NCBI GenBank assembly: GCA_003561835.1
Contig: PWVN01000212.1
Span: 1 to 10,711 of the forward strand
Direction: 5' to 3'
Origin: Syntrophomonadaceae bacterium
GTDB taxonomy: Bacteria; Bacillota; Dethiobacteria; PWVN01
DNA length: 10,711 bases
The notes under the pieces are model-generated. The model worked only from the letters and a program-made list of their open reading frames with translations. It did no database searches and was not told the origin of the DNA. Of this stretch, positions 6,974-10,711 are shown piece by piece. The translations under genes and the position numbers were made by a program. Position 1 is the stretch's first letter. Every line of letters begins with the position of its first letter.

Positions 6974-6992
6974 TTCCTTAAATCTTAAGGAA
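6974..6992. promoter_or_regulatory. Perfect inverted repeat, possible operator in the divergent spacer
   Basis: TTCCTTAA - ATC - TTAAGGAA, 8-bp perfect arms with a 3-base centre, between the PspC gene and the 64-residue protein gene. It covers the -35 area of the PspC promoter candidate and lies just upstream of the -35 element of the SigG-like promoter for the plus-strand gene. It resembles a dimeric regulator site; which protein binds is unknown. Confidence 0.5.
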
Positions 6993-6999
6993 TATTAAA

Positions 7000-7028
7000 G
7001 TATAAGGGGAATTGCAGGAAACATACTA
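7000..7028 (+). promoter_or_regulatory. SigG-type forespore promoter candidate
   Basis: GTATA (7000-7004), 17 bases, CATACTA (7022-7028). The SigG consensus in Bacillus subtilis is about GHATR, 17-18 bases, CATNHTA, so both boxes and the spacing fit. The predicted start of transcription is about 60 bases before the GTG at 7095. A second, weaker match (TGAATT, 18 bases, CATACTA with its -10 at 6944-6950) lies further upstream on the same strand. Confidence 0.6.
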
Positions 7029-7094
7029 GAAAGAGAGGCCGAAGCAGCGTGGCGCTTGAGAACTCAAGGATCTTGATTCAGCGGAGGTGAGGAC

Positions 7095-7289
7095 GTGGAT
7101 ACCAAGGATTTTCTGAAAAGAGCCCTGCTCAATGAGCAGGAACAGGTGCGGGATTACCAGCGGTTTGCCGACAGTACCGGGGACGAGGAAGTGGCCCGGG
7201 TATTTCGGGATTTTGCCGAAACGGAAGCCCTGCAGGCGAGAAAGATCAAAGAACTACTGGACAAATATGACCGGGACTTCAAGGCCTGA
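7095..7289 (+). CDS. Small rubrerythrin/ferritin-like helical hairpin protein (64 residues)
   Basis: Predicted two-helix protein of 64 residues with no membrane segment. Helix 1 is about 4-27 (LNEQEQVRDYQRFADSTGD) and helix 2 about 30-58 (DEEVARVFRDFAETEAL then QARKIKELLDKY). The pattern E...DY..FA...DEEVA..F..FAE.E matches half of the four-helix bundle of rubrerythrin-like proteins. The usual metal-binding ExxH is ExxQ here (Glu44, Gln47), so a normal di-iron site is doubtful. Start is GTG 7095 with GGAGGTGA at 7083-7090. It is a one-gene unit between a SigG-like promoter and a strong terminator, so forespore expression is inferred. The leader holds overlapping dyads CTTGAG/CTCAAG (7055-7068) and TCAAG/CTTGA (7064-7076). 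The fold analogy is by eye; the molecular role is unknown. Confidence 0.72.
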   Translation: MDTKDFLKRALLNEQEQVRDYQRFADSTGDEEVARVFRDFAETEALQARKIKELLDKYDRDFKA

Positions 7290-7307
7290 AGGGCTTTGCA
7301 AAACCCC

Positions 7308-7338
7308 GAGCCGGAGATCCCTCCGGCTCCTTTTTTTT
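7308..7338 (+). terminator. Rho-independent terminator of the 64-residue protein gene
   Basis: GAGCCGGAG (7308-7316) pairs with CTCCGGCTC (7321-7329) around ATCC, followed by C and eight T residues (7331-7338): a 9-bp GC-rich stem plus U-tract, 18 bases after the stop codon. Confidence 0.95.
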
Positions 7339-7406
7339 CCAATTCCCTGCCCGGCAGCAGCGATACACCGGCTGCCCTTCCTTCCCGCTGTTCAACCAGA
7401 AATGTC

Positions 7407-7435
7407 TTGACGGCCAGGGCCGCCTGCCTTATAAT
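7407..7435 (+). promoter_or_regulatory. SigA-type promoter of copA
   Basis: TTGACG (7407-7412), exactly 17 bases, TATAAT (7430-7435): near-consensus housekeeping promoter. Transcription should start around 7442, placing the C/G-tract dyad at the start of the transcript. Confidence 0.88.
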
Positions 7436-7440
7436 GGAGA

Positions 7441-7469
7441 TAAACCCCCTACCCGGGGGGTGGGGGTAT
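7441..7469. promoter_or_regulatory. C-tract/G-tract dyad overlapping the copA transcription start, candidate copper operator
   Basis: CCCCCTACCC (7445-7454), GG, GGGGTGGGGG (7457-7466), then TAT: an imperfect 10-bp dyad with 8 of 10 positions symmetric, directly downstream of the -10 box. CsoR-type copper repressors bind operators built from a C-run, A or T, C-run and the mirror G-run, and commonly control copA. Position and composition suggest such an operator; no csoR gene is in the window. The G-run 7462-7466 can instead pair with the C-run 7481-7485. Confidence 0.5.
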
Positions 7470-7485
7470 CCCTGCGGGAGCCCCC
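7462..7485 (+). promoter_or_regulatory. Second leader hairpin of copA
   Basis: GGGGG (7462-7466) can pair with CCCCC (7481-7485), with an inner TCCC (7469-7472)/GGGA (7476-7479) stem around TGC. It competes with the upstream dyad for the same G-run and lies 10 bases before the copA ribosome site GAGGTGA (7495-7501). No U-tract follows, so it is not a terminator. A role in translation control is possible but unproven. Confidence 0.35.
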
Positions 7486-7506
7486 TCAGAAACCGAGGTG
7501 AAGACC

Positions 7507-9993
7507 ATGACAGAGGAAACTCCGCAAGACAAACTGGAAAAAATCACGTTGCGGGTGGGAGGCATGAGCTGTGCCTCCTGTTCCCGGCGGCTGGAAACAG
7601 CTCTGGGCAAAACCCCGGGAGTCCTCAGTGCCCGGGTAAATTTTGCCGCGGAAAAAGCCTATGTGGAGTACGACCCCGAAAAGGTTCCTTTGGATGACCT
7701 TCTGGCCATCGCTGCCGAAGCCGGGTATCCCGGGGAAGTGGAAGGGGAATCCACCTCCCTCACCGTGCAAATCTCCGGCATGACCTGCTCGGCCTGTTCC
7801 AGCCGGGTGGAGAAGACCCTCAAGCAGCTTCCCGGCGTGACAGAAGCCAGCGTCAACCTGCCCCTGGAAAAGGCCCGGGTCCATTACAACCCGCAGACCA
7901 TCAGGGCAGAAGATATCCTGGCGGCCATTGCCGCCGCCGGCTATGAGGGCCGGATGGATACCGGCCCGGTTCCCGGCGGGGAAAGGGATACGGCGGAGGA
8001 GACCATGGAAAAAGCCTTCCGCAAGATGGTCACAGCCTCGGCCTTTGCCGGGGCCATCATGGTGCTGATGGTCATCCACATGTTCCTGTGGCGGATTCCC
8101 GGCTATTTTTCTATCACCGTCCTTCTGGCCGTCCCCCCCATTTTTGTGGCGGGGGCCGAAACTCACCGGGGTACCTGGAAGGCCTTGCGGCACGGGTCCG
8201 CCAACATGGACACCCTGGTTACCCTGGGCTCCCTGGTCCCCTATCTCCTGAGCCTGCTGGGATTTATCTTTCCCATCACCACCTTTATCGAGATGGCCGC
8301 ATCCATCATGGCCCTGCACCTGGTGGGCAGGTACCTGGAAGCCCGGGCCAAGGGAAGGGCCTCCCAGGCTATCAAGAAGCTGGTGGCCCTGGAAGCCAAA
8401 AAAGCCCGGGTCCTGGTGGGGGATGAGGAGCGGGAGATCCCCGTGGAAGAACTGCGGCCGGGAGACCTGATGCTGGTAAAACCCGGAGAAAAAATCCCCA
8501 CCGACGGCATCGTGAGGGGGGGAGAAAGCAGTGTGGACGAATCCATGGCCACGGGAGAGTCCCTGCCGGTGCAGAAGGCCCCGGGCAGCGAAGTCATCGG
8601 TTCCACCATCAACGGCCAGGGGCTCCTGCGGGTCGAGGCCACCCGGATCGGCAAGGATACCTTCCTGGCCCAGGTCATCCGGCTGGTGGAGGAGTGCCAG
8701 GGATCCAAGGTTCCCATCCAGGAGTTCGCCGACCGGGTCACGGGTTTTTTTGTTCCCCTGGTATTGACCATCGCCCTGGGGGCCTTTGCCTCCTGGATGC
8801 TCTTCCCCGACTTCCACAGGGGCATCGTGGAATTCTTCAACTTCCCCTGGAGCAACACCGCCGTCCCCCATATCGCCCTGGCCTTCCTGGCTGCCACGGC
8901 GGTCCTGGTCATCTCCTGCCCCTGCGCCCTGGGGCTGGCCACCCCCACCGCCCTCATGGTGGGCAGCGGCCTGGGTGCCGAGCGGGGCATCCTCATTCGC
9001 AACGGGGAAGCCATCCAGACCATGAAGGACGTAAAGGTTATCGCCTTTGACAAGACGGGTACCATCACCCGGGGCAGGCCCGAGGTAACGGACATCCAAA
9101 CCTTCAACGGCTTCACCCGGGAAGAGGCCCTCTTCCAGGCCGGCAGCCTGGAAGCCGCCTCGGAGCACCCCCTGGGGGCTGCCATCACCGAAGCGGCCAA
9201 AGGGGAGGGAATCAAGCTTTCGCCCCCCGAAAAGTTCGCCTCCTTCACCGGCAAGGGGGTCAAAGGCCTGGTGGAGGGCCGGGAGACCCTGGTGGGCAGC
9301 CGGAAGCTGCTGGAGGCGGAGGGCATCGACTACCAGGCCTTTACCGGCCCCCTGGAGGCTTTGGAGGATGAAGGAAAGACGGCCATGTTTTTGGCGGTGG
9401 ACGGGCAGGTAAGGGCCCTGGTGGCTGTGGCCGATACCCTGAAGGACGATGCCCCGGCGGCCATGGCAGAACTGGAGAAGATGGGCATCAAGACAGCCAT
9501 GATCACCGGGGACAACCGGCGGACGGGGGAGGCCATCGCCCGCAGGGCCGGCATCCGGCGGGTGCTGGCTGAAGTCCTGCCCGAGGGGAAAGTCCGGGAG
9601 GTTAAAAGGCTCCAGGAGGAATGGGGCTTGACGGCCATGGTGGGAGACGGCATCAACGACGCCCCCGCCCTGAAACAGGCCAATGTAGGCATCGCCATCG
9701 GGACCGGAACGGATGTGGCCATCGAGGCTGCGGATATCACCCTGATCAAGGGGGATATGGGGGATGTGATCGCCGCCCTGAAGCTGTCCCGGGCCACCTT
9801 CCGGAAGATCCGGCAGAACTACTTCTGGGCCTGGTTTTACAATGCCGTGGCCATCCCCGCCGCCTTCCTGGGGCTCCTTCATCCCATGATCGGGGCTGCC
9901 GCCATGGCCGCCAGTTCCCTAAATGTGGTTTTGAACTCCCTGCGGCTGCGGCGGGCCAACCTGGAACCTTCCTACACCAAATCCCGCCGCTAG
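7507..9993 (+). CDS. copA: Cu(I)-exporting P1B-type ATPase with two heavy-metal-binding domains
   Basis: Membrane ATPase of 828 residues that pumps Cu(I) out of the cytoplasm. Domains in order: HMA 1 (GGMSCASC, Cys22 and Cys25); HMA 2 (SGMTCSAC, Cys94 and Cys97); membrane helices from about 175; actuator domain with TGES (349-352); transport motif CPC (Cys471-Pro472-Cys473); phosphorylation motif DKTGT (Asp515); nucleotide-binding SEHPLG (His554); TGDNRRTGE; hinge GDGINDAP (from Gly713); and final helices with YNAVAIP and MAASS, the residues that mark the Cu(I) subgroup. Start: ATG 7507 with GAGGTGA (7495-7501) 5 bases upstream; an in-frame GTG at 7498 lies inside that ribosome site and is unlikely. 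The gene is monocistronic between its own promoter and the terminator at 10023-10054. No copZ chaperone or csoR gene is next to it. The loop before the CPC helix (around 435-455) is long and aromatic-rich. Silver may also be a substrate. Confidence 0.97.
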   Translation: MTEETPQDKLEKITLRVGGMSCASCSRRLETALGKTPGVLSARVNFAAEKAYVEYDPEKVPLDDLLAIAAEAGYPGEVEGESTSLTVQISGMTCSACSSRVEKTLKQLPGVTEASVNLPLEKARVHYNPQTIRAEDILAAIAAAGYEGRMDTGPVPGGERDTAEETMEKAFRKMVTASAFAGAIMVLMVIHMFLWRIPGYFSITVLLAVPPIFVAGAETHRGTWKALRHGSANMDTLVTLGSLVPYLLSLLGFIFPITTFIEMAASIMALHLVGRYLEARAKGRASQAIKKLVALEAKKARVLVGDEEREIPVEELRPGDLMLVKPGEKIPTDGIVRGGESSVDESMATGESLPVQKAPGSEVIGSTINGQGLLRVEATRIGKDTFLAQVIRLVEECQGSKVPIQEFADRVTGFFVPLVLTIALGAFASWMLFPDFHRGIVEFFNFPWSNTAVPHIALAFLAATAVLVISCPCALGLATPTALMVGSGLGAERGILIRNGEAIQTMKDVKVIAFDKTGTITRGRPEVTDIQTFNGFTREEALFQAGSLEAASEHPLGAAITEAAKGEGIKLSPPEKFASFTGKGVKGLVEGRETLVGSRKLLEAEGIDYQAFTGPLEALEDEGKTAMFLAVDGQVRALVAVADTLKDDAPAAMAELEKMGIKTAMITGDNRRTGEAIARRAGIRRVLAEVLPEGKVREVKRLQEEWGLTAMVGDGINDAPALKQANVGIAIGTGTDVAIEAADITLIKGDMGDVIAALKLSRATFRKIRQNYFWAWFYNAVAIPAAFLGLLHPMIGAAAMAASSLNVVLNSLRLRRANLEPSYTKSRR

Positions 9994-10022
9994 GGCCCCC
10001 GAAATAGCCCGGTTCCCATCGA

Positions 10023-10054
10023 CAAAAATCAGGCCCTGTAGGGCCTGATTTTTG
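10023..10054. terminator. Bidirectional terminator between copA and the DUF2892 gene
   Basis: A 15-base arm (10023-10037, containing AAAAATCAGGCCCT) and its exact reverse complement (10040-10054, AGGGCCTGATTTTT) around GT. The A-run and T-run make it active in both directions; it serves the two convergent genes. Confidence 0.95.
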
Positions 10055-10061
10055 CGTGGGG

Positions 10062-10274
10062 CTAGTTCTTTTGCCTTTCCCCCAGAGTAGAGAAATCCAA
10101 AAGCCGGTAGATGGGGTCATGGCCCAGGGTCCCCGTGACGGCGGCATAGATGGCCGCAAACCCCAGGGCAAAGGCCAGGGCCCCCCGGGCAGCCCCGAAG
10201 AACCAGAGGGCCAGGTAAATGAAGCCGGCCACAAAGCGGATCAGACGGTCTTCCCTGCCCACATTTTCCAGCAA
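10062..10274 (-). CDS. Small DUF2892/YgaP-like membrane protein (70 residues)
   Basis: Inner-membrane protein of 70 residues. It begins MLENVGREDRLIRFVAGF, the typical N-terminus of the DUF2892 family (asparagine, glycine, then DR.IR..G). Two hydrophobic segments at about 13-29 and 31-48 are followed by a tail GHDPIYRLLDFSTL. In many relatives the tail reads G.CP.Y..LG..T; here Asp stands in the Cys position. Family function is poorly known; similar segments occur as the membrane part of YgaP-type rhodanese proteins. Start is TTG (10272-10274) with a G-rich AAAGGGGGGA ribosome site about 5 bases upstream; the non-ATG start lowers certainty slightly. It lies 22 bases downstream of the DMT transporter gene and is probably co-transcribed with it. 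Confidence 0.78.
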   Translation of the reverse strand: MLENVGREDRLIRFVAGFIYLALWFFGAARGALAFALGFAAIYAAVTGTLGHDPIYRLLDFSTLGERQKN

Positions 10275-10296
10275 TCGAGTCCCCCCTTTTCCCTTT

Positions 10297-10711
10297 TCAG
10301 TTAGGTTCCCCGGAAGGCGGGGAATTACACCCCCCGGAATTCATCTGAATGAACAGGGCCGCCCCCAGGACCAGGAGAATGCCCAGGAACTGCCAGAAAA
10401 CCAGTCTTTCCCTGAAGAAGAAGACCCCCCACAGGACAGCCATAACCACCTCGGCGGCGGCAGCGATGCTGGCCCTGCCCGCCTCCACCTCCTTGAGGCC
10501 CCGGTTGTAGGAACCGTAGGCCAGCACCACCGTCAGCAGGGAAAAGAAGAAGAGGTTGGCCAGGACTTCAAAGGTCAGGGGGATGGAAAACCCCCGGGGA
10601 AGGGTCCAAAGACCCAGAAAGAAGGTGACAAAGAGCATGGAATAAAAGACAGCCGTCCAGTAATGATGGCTGGCCACGGCGGCCTTGCGGCCGAAAACGC
10701 TGTAGCCGGCA
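10297..10711 (-). CDS. EamA/DMT-family transporter, C-terminal 137 residues (5' end outside window)
   Basis: Drug/metabolite transporter superfamily membrane protein, truncated by the right edge of the window. The reading frame stays open to the edge and starts inside a typical EamA segment (AGYSVFGRKAAVASHHY). About four hydrophobic helices follow, including SMLFVTFFLGLW, FFFSLLTVVLAYGSYNRGL and, near the end, VFWQFLGILLVLGAALFI; the stretch EVVMAVLWGVFFFRERL matches the conserved P.....G...L.E.L block of EamA domains. The GTG at 10675-10677 is internal, not the start. The substrate cannot be told; the family covers amino-acid, nucleotide-sugar and drug exporters. The stop TGA (10297-10299) is followed after 22 bases by the DUF2892 gene. 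Confidence 0.88.
   Translation of the reverse strand, partial: AGYSVFGRKAAVASHHYWTAVFYSMLFVTFFLGLWTLPRGFSIPLTFEVLANLFFFSLLTVVLAYGSYNRGLKEVEAGRASIAAAAEVVMAVLWGVFFFRERLVFWQFLGILLVLGAALFIQMNSGGCNSPPSGEPN

Noticed and set aside
7095..7289. Spo0E-type phosphatase as identity of the 64-residue protein
   Set aside because: Size and two-helix shape fit, but the Spo0E signature (SxxLD) is absent; the FA..T.DEEVA..F..FAE.E pattern is ferritin-like.
7441..7485. Intrinsic terminator or known riboswitch in the copA leader
   Set aside because: The GC-rich hairpins have no U-tract, and no conserved riboswitch core was recognised.
7486..9882. 798-codon open frame on the minus strand opposite copA
   Set aside because: It mirrors copA exactly; the product is a Gly/His/Gln/Pro-rich sequence with no domain, as expected from the strand opposite a gene with strong C/G third-position bias.
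1..10711. CRISPR arrays, insertion sequences, tRNA or rRNA genes, phage genes
   Set aside because: No spaced direct repeats, transposase motifs, cloverleaf-like segments or rRNA-like stretches were seen on either strand.

Overview
The window looks like chromosomal DNA from a spore-forming, GC-rich member of the Bacillota (Clostridia/Peptococcia or Moorellia type). The reasons are a spore photoproduct lyase gene at the left edge, a forespore-type (SigG-like) promoter in the middle, strong GGAGG ribosome sites, several GTG/TTG starts, classical rho-independent terminators, and a Lit-type lipoprotein transacylase, a family described from Firmicutes. Genus and species cannot be named from the sequence alone.

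Layout, left to right. (1) 1-607 (-): 5' part of splB, DNA repair of UV damage in spores; the gene runs off the left edge. (2) 744-3478 (+): a two-gene unit of a secreted, C-terminally membrane-anchored 5'-nucleotidase-type metallophosphatase and lit. No terminator is visible after lit, so read-through into pepF is possible. (3) 3622-5436 (+): pepF, oligoendopeptidase F, with a structured leader. (4) 5462-6238 (-): an alpha/beta hydrolase, convergent with pepF; one bidirectional terminator separates them. (5) 6441-6902 (-): a PspC-domain membrane protein with its own terminator. (6) 7095-7289 (+): a 64-residue rubrerythrin-like helical hairpin protein, divergent from the PspC gene, behind a near-consensus SigG promoter and ending in a strong terminator. 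(7) 7507-9993 (+): copA, a two-HMA-domain Cu(I)-exporting P-type ATPase, with a good SigA promoter and a C-tract/G-tract dyad in its leader that resembles copper-responsive (CsoR-type) operators. (8) 10062-10711 (-): a small DUF2892 membrane protein downstream of the C-terminal half of an EamA/DMT transporter that runs off the right edge; a long bidirectional terminator separates it from copA.

Together this is mostly a cell-envelope and stress neighbourhood: lipoprotein remodelling (lit), an extracellular phosphatase, envelope-stress PspC, copper export, and two spore-related items (splB and the SigG-promoted small gene). The genes form several short, separately terminated units rather than one pathway. 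I see no mobile element, CRISPR array, tRNA or rRNA. No stretch over 300 bases lacks a gene. The points most worth a second look are the missing hydrogen-donor cysteine in SplB, the Lit identification, the SigG-like promoter with its half-ferritin product, and the copA leader.
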